Source: CAZYHS01 sp964647545 (lineage in GTDB: Bacteria > UBA10199 > GCA-002796325 > 1-14-0-20-49-13). Taken from it: a DNA stretch of 51,036 nt. The position numbers and the translations under genes are program-made. The stretch's first letter is position 1. Each line of letters begins with the position of its first letter. The stretch spans positions 1 to 51,036 of the forward strand of contig CAZYHS010000014.1 in assembly GCA_964647545.1 (NCBI GenBank), given 5' to 3'. A model generated the notes under the pieces. It saw only the letters and a list, made by a program, of their open reading frames with translations. It did no database searches and was not told where the DNA came from. Shown here in pieces: positions 23,665 to 32,993 of the stretch.

Positions 23665-26600
23665 TTATCTTCTGATGACCAGACTGCAACCGCCGCCGCT
23701 GATGGCAGCCCAACCGAGACCTCCTCCGGTGACGCCAACTCCGGTAACGTCGCCTTCGGTCCCTTTTGTGGTCGACTTAATGTCAACGTACTTTCCGTCG
23801 ATGACACAACCGAAACTAGCCGAAGCTTGAGACGACATTCCGCCATCATCAGTTGCTGTGACTTTGAGGGTAAGCGGGCATGAGTAACCTTGGATAGGCA
23901 ATCCTTTTGTTACGGTCGGATTGACATCTTCGGAGGCGTTTATCGACATGTCGGGGGCACCACTCTCGATCAGCGCCTTGGAGTTCGACGCAAGTATGCT
24001 CATCTCCTCGGGTTTGATCGACGTAAAGACGGCCGAGCAGTCGGCACCTTTGCTGTCCTTGCATTCCCACTTATAGGTCAACCTGTCATTGGTCGGATCG
24101 ATTCCTTTCGCAATGACAAACTGATCCTCTTCGCCGATAATGTTTCCGGTGGCGGGTATCTCCTCACCCTTCTCATCAATCAACCTGACGGAAGGAGCTT
24201 CGTTGATATTCGGATAGAAGAATGCAGCTCTTTCATTTCCGCTAGAGCAAATCGCCGACAGGTCGGGGCCTCCGAAGGTCTTCATCTCGACGCTCCTGAT
24301 AACCATGGGCTCGGAATATTTTTCCGGCAACATTCCGTCTTTGGGAGAACGACAGATGTAATGTTCAACAGCTTCAGGATAAGGCTCAAAGCTTACAGAG
24401 TTGCCGGAGCGACCGTCTTTCGATGCGGCAGATGTCTTGACCTTGGCGAGCCTGATACCGGTATCGGTCGAAACGGCGACATTCTCTTCTCCGGTGGCAA
24501 ACTTATCGTCCGCAAAATGCTCTCCGACATCTGAACCGTAATTTACGCCAAACACCTTTTCGACAGCAGTTGAAACCGCGTCTGCCCCCATGGATACCGA
24601 CAAATCGCCTGCGCCGAATTTAAAGAGCTCGGCCGAAGCATCTTTCCACTGGCCTTGGACTATTTGAGCGGTAAAAGCTCCGGGCTTTTCGACGCTGTTA
24701 TTCAATTGCACGAACTTAATCGATGAGTCTTCGACGATCGGCTGATCGGTGTCGGCTTCCGGATAAATGCAATTCAATTTCACAAGAATGTCGTCGATCC
24801 CGTCTGCGGCAGGATCGTTAATCTGCACGTCGGTGATCGTATACTCGTCGCAGGCGTTCGCGGCACTTAGGCAAGCCGCTTGCACATTAAGTTCCGCCTG
24901 AGCCGGCGATGCCAGCTGTACATCTACCTTCGGGACGACATAAAGGCACTCTTGGTCGCGCATCAAAATATCGTATGATTCTTTTCCGGAGAGCTTCGCA
25001 ACGGCCACGAACTCTTTGTCTGCAAGAGCAGCTTCGAGTTTAAACACAGGCTTTGCCTGACCTCGCAGAGCCGACATCGGCATGAAAGCCGCGCCGCAGC
25101 CCGAAGAGTTGCAACCGAAGAGGTAATAGACCTGCATCTCATTTTTGCCGATTATTTCAACGTGTCTGATTTCGCTAAACGGCAACGCCACGGCTCTTGT
25201 CTGCTCGAGATCAAATATTCTTGAAGCGTCTTCCGTATCCAATTTCTTACCGACATCTCCTCCGCAACCCTCTATCGCCGCAAATTTGCATTCGCCGGTG
25301 GCCATATCACAGCTGTCGGTCGTGCAGGTGTCGCTATCGACACAGACCTTAGGCTGTCCCACGCAATTGCCCGATGCATCTCTTGTGTCGCCGGTCGTGC
25401 ACGGATTGCCGTCATCACACTCATTAGATATCTGCGGCGGACACTCTGGGATTGCACCGCCGACGCATGCAGCAATCGCGCCGCTGGGGCATTCGATAAT
25501 GCCAAGGTCTTCATCGACCATACCGTCGCAATCGTTATCTACGTTGTCACAGATCTCCACCGACGGCTGAGGTGCATTGCATGTCCCGAATGAACCGTTG
25601 GAACAAATTTCAATTCCGCTACCGCAAATGCTGGAACATTCGCGAACGACTCCGTCATCGATAAGCCCGTTGCAGTCGTCGTCAACACCGTTGCATGTTT
25701 CGCCGCTTGCGGTTTTTGCAGAACATTGGCTCCACGCTCCCGAGCTGCAAGCCATAGTGCCGACGCACGCTCCGTTATTACATGAGAGAACCATTCCGCT
25801 TGGGACAATGGCTCCCGAATCGGCAAGACAGCACGTCGGATCTTGCGTCTGCACGCATGAATTATTGACGCAGCTTGCAATCATACATCCGGCCGCCGAA
25901 ACGCAATCGGCATCCGTTTCGCAGCAATCGGCGATATCTTCGACGGCACACATCGGAGAAGAACCCGTCAGATCACAGAAGTCTCTGGTGCAAGCCCTTC
26001 CGTCATCACACGCCGACACATTGTTTTCGGTGCAGATCTCTTTCTGACATTCGGGCGAGCAACCGTCAAAAGCATCGTTATTGCCGTCGTCACAGGCTTC
26101 GGGTTGCCCGTCAGAGTTAACTCTTTGAACAATGCCGTCCCCGCAGAAGCTCATCACAACCTTCATACAGCTTTCGTTACAAGCCTCGTGAGCGGCAGCG
26201 CTGACACCGTCAAAACCGTCACACTCTTCGAATACACCCTGATCGTTCGGAGAATCGACAACGCCGTTTCCGCACCACTTGAAAGCAGCGCTGCAATCGG
26301 CGTTACAATATGGAGGGACGCCCTGAGCACGGCCGTTATCAACGCCTTGGTCGCAAACTTCACCGCTTGCAACATCAACGATATCGTCACCGCAACGCGG
26401 CAATGTGCAATCTTGGCGGCAAGAATCGGGCTCGTTGCCGTTTAACAGGCCGCTATCGCACTCTTCAGAACCCCTCATTAGCAAGCCGTCTCCGCAAAAC
26501 GCGCTCTTGCACGAAGATGTGCACGCACCGGCGTCATCATTGGCAAGCCCCGCATCGCATTCTTCGCCGGTTGATGCATCAACAACTCCGTCTCCGCAGA

Positions 26601-29061
26601 CCATACGAGTGCAATTTTCTCTGCACAACGGATCGCCGCCCGACACCGACGGATCGCATTCTTCCGAACCGTCAACAACAGAGTTACCGCAGGCCGGAGG
26701 AATATCTACGATCTGACAGGTCAATTCATCGCACTTTTGATGGATCGGGTCGTCTATGCCGGCCAAACCGTCGCAGGCTTCGCCTTCGTCTTTAACGCCG
26801 TCTCCGCAGAGACTGTCCGAACAGGTCGAATCGTCAATTGAGCAGGTGTTGCACAAGAGCGTACCGCCGCCTTTATGGCCTAGCGATTCGCAGCTCTTGC
26901 CTTCGAAATTTGTATCGCCGAATATTTCATCGCCGACATTCAATGTGTCGCAAGATTCTCCCATGTCGGCGTCAACGATTCCGTCGCCGCAATATTTTGT
27001 CATGCCGCTGCAGGTTGAGTTACAGAACGCCGGCAGCCCATTCATTTCACCGGCGTCACACACTTCTCCGGTGTTGATAACGCCGTCACCGCAAGTCCGC
27101 TGGGCGCAAGAATTACTGCAGAGATCGTCATCGACAAGATTTCCGTCATCGCACTGTTCCGAGCTTGTATCCCACACGCCGTCACCGCAACGATGCCACT
27201 GACAGTCGGTTCGGCAAGCGTTAGAAGCGGTATCGCTGTTTAATGCTCCCGCATCGCAACTTTCGCCATCTTCAACGACTCCGTTGCCGCACTCGGGAGC
27301 GTCGCAGACATCGGGGCGGCCGTCTTTATCTGTGTCAAGCGTACTTGCACCGACGCATTTTGTGGCATTTGCGCCGTCGCACTCTAAAAGCCCATCGCTG
27401 CAAATTCCGCAAGCCGCCCCCAAAGAGGAGCCTGCTAAGTCTGCGCAACCGCCGCAGACGTTCACCTGTCCTGAAAGTATCGCAGAGTGCTTACAGCCCA
27501 AAACAGGGTCGCACGAGTCTGTCGTGCAAATATTTCCATCGTCGCATGAAACTGCAGTTGCAACGCACTTATTGGCAACGCAAGACCGTGTCGAACACGC
27601 ATCGCCGCTGCAATCTGCCGAGGTCAAGCACTCGACCGTTGTGCCGGTGCATGTCCCTTCCAAACATTTATCATTGATAGTAAGGAGTTTTCCGTCGTCG
27701 CACTCAAGACCTTCGTTAGCCGGTTTGGCTATAATATTTCCGGTGGAAGGTTCGCAAGCATTGACCTTGCATGGGTCTGTCGATGCCGGCACCGGAATTA
27801 TCGTTGCGGGGTCGAGCTCGCACTTTCCTTTGGAATTACATCTTAGCTTACCGTTACACTGGTCATCGTCGTTCTTCGATTCGCAATCGGTGTCGGAAAG
27901 GCATTCAAGCGGAGCCGAACCGCAATCTTCCTGACAAAGCATGGTCGAACCATCAACCGTGACGACGGTCCCCTTCCCCAGACACTTGTTGTCGCATCCA
28001 ATCGAGGGGTCGCAGATATCGCTTGTGCAAACGTTCCCGTCATCGCAATTGAGAGGAGCCCCTGCGACGCAAGCCCCTCCTAAACATTTATCGCCTCCTG
28101 TGCAGGCATTACTGTCGCTACAAGATGTGCCGTCAGGCAAATTGGTTTCAACGCACGCGGCCGTACCGGTCTTAGGAAGACACTGGATGACTCCGGTTTT
28201 ACAGGGATTCCCGTTTGAACATACAGAGCCGACGTTAAAACCTTCGTCAACCTCCCCGTCGCAATCGTTGTCAAGACCGTCGCAAACATCTGTCGAAGGG
28301 TCTTTGAGAGGGTCACAAATATAACCGCCTCTTGCGGTGCATGCCGTCTGACCTCTGGCACAAACGCCAAGCATTCCGGAGTCACAGTTCGCGCCTATCG
28401 GCTTTAATGACTCCGAACAAGTACCCGCGCCCGATCTTCCAAGTGTACATTTAGCAACGTAGCAGTCGCTGCTTGCCGAACACTCGCTATCGTTTCTGCA
28501 GCAACCGGCGATGGCGGTGTGAGTCACAAGACCTGTGGCCGGATCACATGAATCGGCCGTGCAGGCATTAGCATCGTCGATTGACACGCCGACGCACAGA
28601 TCGACTGTCACGCACTTATTGTTCTGACATTTTTGCCCAATCGAACATTGCGAATCAGAAGTACAGCAACCAGAAATTGATGTTCCGCCGATACACACGC
28701 CGCTACTGCAATGATCTCCGGTGGTACAAACGTTGGAATCGTTGCATGAAGTCGTCGACGGCATGTTCGTCACAACGCAATCACCGGCAGAAGAGCAGAG
28801 GGAAGTCTTGCATGTGCTGTTAACCCCACAAGGCATGCCGCTATTTTTGCTGAAATCGCAGGTCCCCGGCTGCCCTGTCGCAACCTGCGAAGCTGTGCGG
28901 TTACAAACGGCGTTAGATGTGCATAAATCGAATCGACATTCTTGGTCGCTATTGCAAACAGTTGCCTCGGCCGTCCCTGAAAAAATAAGCATACAAACGG
29001 CCGCAAAGAACATTGCAAACGCTTTGTTTATCCGACTGCATGTTTTATCGTCTTTAAACAT
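23665..29061 (-). CDS. Giant secreted Cys-rich protein with DUF4215 and MopE-type repeats
   Basis: 1798 residues from the ATG at 29061, chosen because GGGGGAGA precedes it and it starts a proper signal peptide (hydrophobic core ~14-28, predicted cleavage after AEA at ~33). Residues ~34-590 hold Cys-rich motifs of the CDDGNVCTSDICDPxxGC type. Residues ~591-1010 hold eleven CG[DN]GxxDxxEECDxG modules (DUF4215, myxobacterial Cys-rich repeat). Three MopE-like metal-binding motifs (CDGLDNDCDGEVDEG type) are at ~260, 1123 and 1171. Residues ~1270-1790 are Cys-poor and beta-rich. The chain ends GGGCSLVIRR after a Gly-rich stretch. The many cysteines imply disulfides and an extracellular or surface location. 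Function is unknown; adhesion or metal binding are guesses. It is monocistronic with its own promoter. Confidence 0.85.
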   Translation of the reverse strand: MFKDDKTCSRINKAFAMFFAAVCMLIFSGTAEATVCNSDQECRFDLCTSNAVCNRTASQVATGQPGTCDFSKNSGMPCGVNSTCKTSLCSSAGDCVVTNMPSTTSCNDSNVCTTGDHCSSGVCIGGTSISGCCTSDSQCSIGQKCQNNKCVTVDLCVGVSIDDANACTADSCDPATGLVTHTAIAGCCRNDSECSASSDCYVAKCTLGRSGAGTCSESLKPIGANCDSGMLGVCARGQTACTARGGYICDPLKDPSTDVCDGLDNDCDGEVDEGFNVGSVCSNGNPCKTGVIQCLPKTGTAACVETNLPDGTSCSDSNACTGGDKCLGGACVAGAPLNCDDGNVCTSDICDPSIGCDNKCLGKGTVVTVDGSTMLCQEDCGSAPLECLSDTDCESKNDDDQCNGKLRCNSKGKCELDPATIIPVPASTDPCKVNACEPSTGNIIAKPANEGLECDDGKLLTINDKCLEGTCTGTTVECLTSADCSGDACSTRSCVANKCVATAVSCDDGNICTTDSCDPVLGCKHSAILSGQVNVCGGCADLAGSSLGAACGICSDGLLECDGANATKCVGASTLDTDKDGRPDVCDAPECGNGVVEDGESCDAGALNSDTASNACRTDCQWHRCGDGVWDTSSEQCDDGNLVDDDLCSNSCAQRTCGDGVINTGEVCDAGEMNGLPAFCNSTCSGMTKYCGDGIVDADMGESCDTLNVGDEIFGDTNFEGKSCESLGHKGGGTLLCNTCSIDDSTCSDSLCGDGVKDEGEACDGLAGIDDPIHQKCDELTCQIVDIPPACGNSVVDGSEECDPSVSGGDPLCRENCTRMVCGDGVVDASTGEECDAGLANDDAGACTSSCKSAFCGDGLLMRGSEECDSGLLNGNEPDSCRQDCTLPRCGDDIVDVASGEVCDQGVDNGRAQGVPPYCNADCSAAFKWCGNGVVDSPNDQGVFEECDGFDGVSAAAHEACNESCMKVVMSFCGDGIVQRVNSDGQPEACDDGNNDAFDGCSPECQKEICTENNVSACDDGRACTRDFCDLTGSSPMCAVEDIADCCETDADCVSAAGCMIASCVNNSCVQTQDPTCCLADSGAIVPSGMVLSCNNGACVGTMACSSGAWSQCSAKTASGETCNGVDDDCNGLIDDGVVRECSSICGSGIEICSNGSFGTCNAPQPSVEICDNVDNDCDGMVDEDLGIIECPSGAIAACVGGAIPECPPQISNECDDGNPCTTGDTRDASGNCVGQPKVCVDSDTCTTDSCDMATGECKFAAIEGCGGDVGKKLDTEDASRIFDLEQTRAVALPFSEIRHVEIIGKNEMQVYYLFGCNSSGCGAAFMPMSALRGQAKPVFKLEAALADKEFVAVAKLSGKESYDILMRDQECLYVVPKVDVQLASPAQAELNVQAACLSAANACDEYTITDVQINDPAADGIDDILVKLNCIYPEADTDQPIVEDSSIKFVQLNNSVEKPGAFTAQIVQGQWKDASAELFKFGAGDLSVSMGADAVSTAVEKVFGVNYGSDVGEHFADDKFATGEENVAVSTDTGIRLAKVKTSAASKDGRSGNSVSFEPYPEAVEHYICRSPKDGMLPEKYSEPMVIRSVEMKTFGGPDLSAICSSGNERAAFFYPNINEAPSVRLIDEKGEEIPATGNIIGEEDQFVIAKGIDPTNDRLTYKWECKDSKGADCSAVFTSIKPEEMSILASNSKALIESGAPDMSINASEDVNPTVTKGLPIQGYSCPLTLKVTATDDGGMSSQASASFGCVIDGKYVDIKSTTKGTEGDVTGVGVTGGGLGWAAISGGGCSLVIRR

Positions 29062-29124
29062 TTGCAAAGTTCTCCCCCAAAAAACCAAACACTATTAAAG
29101 CAAAAAGCATACCATCAGCATTAA

Positions 29125-29153
29125 GTTATAACTATTTGATTAATATAGGTTAA
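29125..29153 (-). promoter_or_regulatory. Probable promoter of the giant Cys-rich gene
   Basis: TTAACC (29153..29148), 17-bp spacer, TATAAC (29130..29125, five of six). The leader is about 60 nt and contains the GGGGGAGA ribosome site. The area is AT-rich, which raises the chance of a fortuitous match. Confidence 0.45.
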
Positions 29154-29230
29154 TATCAAATCGTAAATCCTTGCGGGGTAAAAAAACACCCTTTTTTGTC
29201 AAATCATACGCACAAAACTTATCAAAATAA

Positions 29231-29267
29231 TAAAAATGGGCGGCCGGCAAAATTAGCCCAACCGCCC
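29231..29267 (-). terminator. Rho-independent terminator after purH
   Basis: A ten-pair stem (29267..29258 with 29247..29238, including two G-T pairs) around a ten-nt loop is followed on the minus strand by ATTTTTATTATTTT. It is 25 nt beyond the purH stop and ends the alr-mlaEFD-purH operon. Confidence 0.85.
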
Positions 29268-29291
29268 AATTTACAGATCACAAATCACGCT

Positions 29292-30881
29292 TTAGTGCCT
29301 GAAATGTCTCATGGCCGTAAACACCATAGCGATGCCGTGTTCGTCCGCCGCCTTGATGACATCGTCGTCGCGAATCGAACCGCCGGGCTGAATTACCGCG
29401 GTGCAACCGCAGTCTTTCGCTAAATCCATGCCGTCGCGGAATGGGAAGAAAGCGTCGCTGGCCATGACCCGCAGACCGTTGTAATCCGGCGAATAGGCCT
29501 CGACTTTCATTTTGGCGATCTTCACCGAATCGACACGACTTGTCTGCCCGCTCCCCATGCCGAGCAGCCGTTCGTTGTTGGACAAAACGATCGCGTTGGA
29601 CTTAACGTGTTTCACGACTCTCCAGCCGAAAGCCAGCGCGGCAAATTCCTCGTCGGTCGGCCTACGTTTGGTGACAACTTTACATTCGCGTACGTCCACC
29701 ATCGCGTTGTCAAAATCCTGAACAAGCAGTCCGCCGACGACGCGTCGTAACGAAAAACCTTCCTGCTTGGGCTTATTGCTCAAAGGCGGAACTTTCAACA
29801 GACGCAGATTCTTCTTTGCTTTCAAAAATTCGAGGGCCTCTTTGTCGAAATCAGGAGCAATGATCACTTCAAAAAATGTGTCGCCTATCGCCTTTGCCGT
29901 CGCGATATCGACCCCTTTTGTCAACGCAACAATCCCGCCGAACGACGACACGGGATCGCAATCCCTTGCCTTCACAAACGCCTCGGCAATCGTTGCTCCA
30001 AGGGCAGCTCCGCAAGGGTTGGTGTGTTTGATGATGACGGCTGCGGTCTTGTCGCGAAATTCCTTCACGAGCTCAAGAGCACCGTCGGCGTCCATAATGT
30101 TGTTGTACGAAAGTTCTTTCCCCTGCAACTGCATGCCGTTTGCAAGACAGCACGCATCTTTTTCAAGAGATGAATCGCGGTAGAAAGCGGCTTTCTGGTG
30201 AGGATTTTCGCCGTAGCGCATCGGCTGAACTTTTGTAAAATTAAGACCGAGGGTCGAAGGAAATTCGTCGCGATTATCAAGCGTGGGGCCGTTCAAACGA
30301 TTCAAATAATTACAGATGGCGGCGTCATATTTTGCCGTCGCAGCAAAAACTTTTTGAGCAAGCCTAAAACAGGTCTCCTTTGCGACGCTGCCCGAATGTT
30401 TTTCCATCTCATCGATAATTACCGAGTAATCGGCCGGATCGGTCACCACGGCGACGTCCTGCCAGTTCTTCGATGCGGCCCTTAGCATGGTCGGCCCGCC
30501 GATATCGATATTTTCAATTGCGTGCTCGAGCGTGCAATCGTTCTTTGCGATCGTCGCCTCGAACGGATAAAGATTCACGACGACCATATCTATCGGACCG
30601 ATGCCGTTATCGGCTATCTCCTTCATGTGTTTCGGGTTCGACCTCATCGCAAGAAGCCCGCCGTGGATCTTCGGATGAAGCGTTTTAAGCCGGCCGTCCA
30701 TTATCTCCGGAGATCCTGTGTAATCGGATACCTCGATCACCGGAATTCCGGCATCATTTAGCGATTTGGCGGTACCTCCGGTTGAGAGGATTTCAACGTT
30801 CATCGCATGCAACATTTTTGCAAACTCGACAACTCCACTCTTGTCAGAGACGCTTATCAGCGCCCGTGAAATCTTCGGCAT
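29292..30881 (-). CDS. purH: Bifunctional AICAR formyltransferase/IMP cyclohydrolase
   Basis: Catalyses the last two steps of IMP synthesis. The 529-residue length is standard. The N-terminal MGS-like IMP cyclohydrolase domain shows ISVSDKSGVVEFAK, STGGTAKSLNDAGIPV and GRLKTLHPKIHGG. The C-terminal AICAR transformylase domain shows RYGENPHQKAAFY, the catalytic KHTNPCGAALG, SFGGIVALTKGVD, and SDAFFPFRDGMD. AGGAG lies before the ATG. It is the last gene of the alr-mlaE-mlaF-mlaD operon, followed by a terminator. The association with lipid transport looks like simple gene packing. Confidence 0.97.
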   Translation of the reverse strand: MPKISRALISVSDKSGVVEFAKMLHAMNVEILSTGGTAKSLNDAGIPVIEVSDYTGSPEIMDGRLKTLHPKIHGGLLAMRSNPKHMKEIADNGIGPIDMVVVNLYPFEATIAKNDCTLEHAIENIDIGGPTMLRAASKNWQDVAVVTDPADYSVIIDEMEKHSGSVAKETCFRLAQKVFAATAKYDAAICNYLNRLNGPTLDNRDEFPSTLGLNFTKVQPMRYGENPHQKAAFYRDSSLEKDACCLANGMQLQGKELSYNNIMDADGALELVKEFRDKTAAVIIKHTNPCGAALGATIAEAFVKARDCDPVSSFGGIVALTKGVDIATAKAIGDTFFEVIIAPDFDKEALEFLKAKKNLRLLKVPPLSNKPKQEGFSLRRVVGGLLVQDFDNAMVDVRECKVVTKRRPTDEEFAALAFGWRVVKHVKSNAIVLSNNERLLGMGSGQTSRVDSVKIAKMKVEAYSPDYNGLRVMASDAFFPFRDGMDLAKDCGCTAVIQPGGSIRDDDVIKAADEHGIAMVFTAMRHFRH

Positions 30882-30897
30882 AATTTCTCCTGTTTTG

Positions 30898-32244
30898 TCA
30901 GCGTTTCAAGGCACCGGCGCCAAGTCCGAAAAGGCTCTTCACGTCATCGTCGGCAAGTCTGATGCCGGCTCCCATGAACAGATTGGGATCCTGCTGTTTG
31001 CTGATGAGATCGTATGCGCCGCCGATAACGTAAAAATTGTTAGTGACATTGAGCGTGCCGCTGGCTTTAAGCTGCGGGCGCTGGTTGTAATCGGTATTGA
31101 AGTTATAGGCCGAGATGTGCGCTCCGAAAGGCCCTTTGTTATAATCGAGACCGAAGCCGCCGCGGGATTCGATGATACCGCCGCGTACCGTGAAATCATA
31201 AAAGCTCTTTGCCAGCTGGGCCGAAAATCTAAACTGATTCTGATTGACCGTCGCAGTCTCCGTACTGACCGTCGATGTTCCGCCGGCCGTAGTAATCGTC
31301 GTGGTCCGGTTAGTGCGGTCCGGAAACGGCTTTTCGTCTTGCACAAAATCCAAGATGATCGCCTTGTCGGGCCTCGGCTTTAGCGTAAGATTTACGTAAT
31401 TTTTAAAGTCGGAGGAATCGGCCAGATATTCCAAGTGGTAGCCGATCTCGGTGTCTAGCTTATGAAGTCCGCCCAAAACACCGTTCAAATTATCGACAGC
31501 TTCGTTGAGCTTGTTGACGGTCGTTTCATCGTTGACGAGCCGCCCGACCGTCCCTTTTCCTTCGTCAACTTTGCGTGTGATCGACGCGATCCTTTGTATC
31601 GACTCTTCGACATTTTCGCGGCTCTGAGCGACCGTGCCGTGAAGCTGCGCGCTGAGCTCCGCGAAGTTGCCGGCGATCCGGTTGAAATTTTCCTGATTGA
31701 CGGCGAGCGTGTTCGTAAATTGCTCAAGATTTTTGACTATGTTCCATACCGGAGAATCGGTGTCGTTGCCGGCCATATTCCGAAGCGAAGATGACACGGC
31801 CTTAATGTCGTCGGCTATCGAGGTAAATTTCGTAAGCAGCAGATTGACGTCGCCGCTCTGCCCTCCGAAGTCGATCTTATGTCCGTCGCTTATGATCTCG
31901 CTTCCGGTTCCGGGGACAAGCTCAATAACGATCTCTCCCAAAAACCCCTTGGCCCGAACCATAACTTTGGAATCGACCGGAAGTATGACGTCGTCGTCGA
32001 TGGTGAGGGTCACCTTGGCCATGCGCGACTGCTCAAGTTCGATATCCTTCACCTGACCGACTTTTATGCCGGCGATTTCAACAGGAGTTTTGGCGCGCAC
32101 GCCGATGGCATTGTCTAAAATAACGTGAACATCGTAGCCTCCACCGGCAATGAACGACCTGCTGCCGACCATGAGGGTGATAAATCCGATCACAACAAGT
32201 GTGATAAGTGTGAAAACGCCTACTCTCGCTTCGGAACTCATCAT
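30898..32244 (-). CDS. MCE (MlaD-like) protein with coiled coil and C-terminal beta-barrel-like domain
   Basis: Substrate-binding component of an Mla-type lipid ABC transporter. The start is the ATG at 32244 (448 residues), with AAAGG seven nt upstream, rather than the TTG at 32250. A membrane anchor (~8-28) is followed by one MCE domain (~36-125: VHVILDNAIGVRAKTPVEIAGIKVG is the hallmark region), a long helical, probably coiled-coil segment (~135-265), and ~180 residues of alternating beta-type sequence resembling outer-membrane strands (RGGIIESRGGFGLDYN, HISAYNF, FYVIGGAYDL, FMGAGIRLA). E. coli MlaD is only 183 residues. The layout could span the periplasm. It follows mlaF, with the stop 2 nt before the ATG. 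Confidence 0.87.
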   Translation of the reverse strand: MMSSEARVGVFTLITLVVIGFITLMVGSRSFIAGGGYDVHVILDNAIGVRAKTPVEIAGIKVGQVKDIELEQSRMAKVTLTIDDDVILPVDSKVMVRAKGFLGEIVIELVPGTGSEIISDGHKIDFGGQSGDVNLLLTKFTSIADDIKAVSSSLRNMAGNDTDSPVWNIVKNLEQFTNTLAVNQENFNRIAGNFAELSAQLHGTVAQSRENVEESIQRIASITRKVDEGKGTVGRLVNDETTVNKLNEAVDNLNGVLGGLHKLDTEIGYHLEYLADSSDFKNYVNLTLKPRPDKAIILDFVQDEKPFPDRTNRTTTITTAGGTSTVSTETATVNQNQFRFSAQLAKSFYDFTVRGGIIESRGGFGLDYNKGPFGAHISAYNFNTDYNQRPQLKASGTLNVTNNFYVIGGAYDLISKQQDPNLFMGAGIRLADDDVKSLFGLGAGALKR

Positions 32245-32246
32245 AC

Positions 32247-32993
32247 TCAACCTTTCAACGCCGCATCGATGAACTGCCGGACGACCGGCACGTTAGATGC
32301 GCGCAATTCGTCCGGATTCCCGACCGCGACAATCCGGCCTTCGTGAAGCATAGCGACCGTATCTGCAATATTAAACGCCGAGACAATGTCGTGACTGATA
32401 ACGACCGATGTGATTTTGAGCTTTTGTTGCATGTTAAGAATCAGATTGTCAACCGATTCGGTCATGATCGGGTCGAGTCCGGTCGTCGGCTCATCGTAAA
32501 GTATGACTTCGGGTTTTAAAATTATGGCGCGCGCGAGCCCGACGCGTTTTTTCATACCGCCGGAAAGTTCGTCCGGCATTTTATTCAGCACGTTTTTCAG
32601 GCCGACAAGTTCTAAAGTCTCTTCGACGCGTCTTAATATTTCGCCGCGCGTCAATTTTGTATGTTCCTGAAGAGGAAATGCGACATTTTCAAAAACGTTT
32701 AAAGAGTCGAACAACGCCGCTCCCTGAAAAAGCATTCCGAACTTTCTTCTAACCGCCACAAGCCGCTCCGGAGAAAGTTTTGAAAGCTCGACGCCGTCAA
32801 CAAAAACGCGCCCCGAATCTGGCTTAAGCAGACCGATCATATGTTTGAGAAGAACAGATTTTCCCATTCCGCTCGAACCGATAATGACGGTTATTTTGCC
32901 GCGTTCGATATGAAGATTCGTTCCGCAAAGAACTTTCTGCGGGCCGAAACTTTTATGCAGATCGACGAGTCTGATCATTTGAATATCCGTCAC
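32247..32993 (-). CDS. mlaF: Mla-type ABC transporter ATP-binding protein
   Basis: Cytoplasmic ATPase of the MCE lipid transporter. 248 residues with Walker A GSSGMGKSVLLKHM, signature LSGGMKKRVGLARAI, Walker B VILYDEPTTGLDP and an H-loop in VVISHD. The GSSGMGKS/MKKR forms are typical of MlaF/Ttg2A. The GTG start overlaps the mlaE stop by 4 nt; the ATG six codons in is a possible alternative. The gene order mlaE-mlaF-mlaD differs from E. coli mlaFEDCB; no mlaB or mlaC is present here. Confidence 0.94.
   Translation of the reverse strand: MTDIQMIRLVDLHKSFGPQKVLCGTNLHIERGKITVIIGSSGMGKSVLLKHMIGLLKPDSGRVFVDGVELSKLSPERLVAVRRKFGMLFQGAALFDSLNVFENVAFPLQEHTKLTRGEILRRVEETLELVGLKNVLNKMPDELSGGMKKRVGLARAIILKPEVILYDEPTTGLDPIMTESVDNLILNMQQKLKITSVVISHDIVSAFNIADTVAMLHEGRIVAVGNPDELRASNVPVVRQFIDAALKG

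Noticed and set aside
26310..27934. Long open frames on the + strand (up to 216 codons) opposite the Cys-rich gene
   Set aside because: They are shadows of regular Cys/Asp/Gly codon patterns, which keep antisense frames free of stops. No ribosome sites or domain sense; the minus-strand gene has a signal peptide and clear modules.
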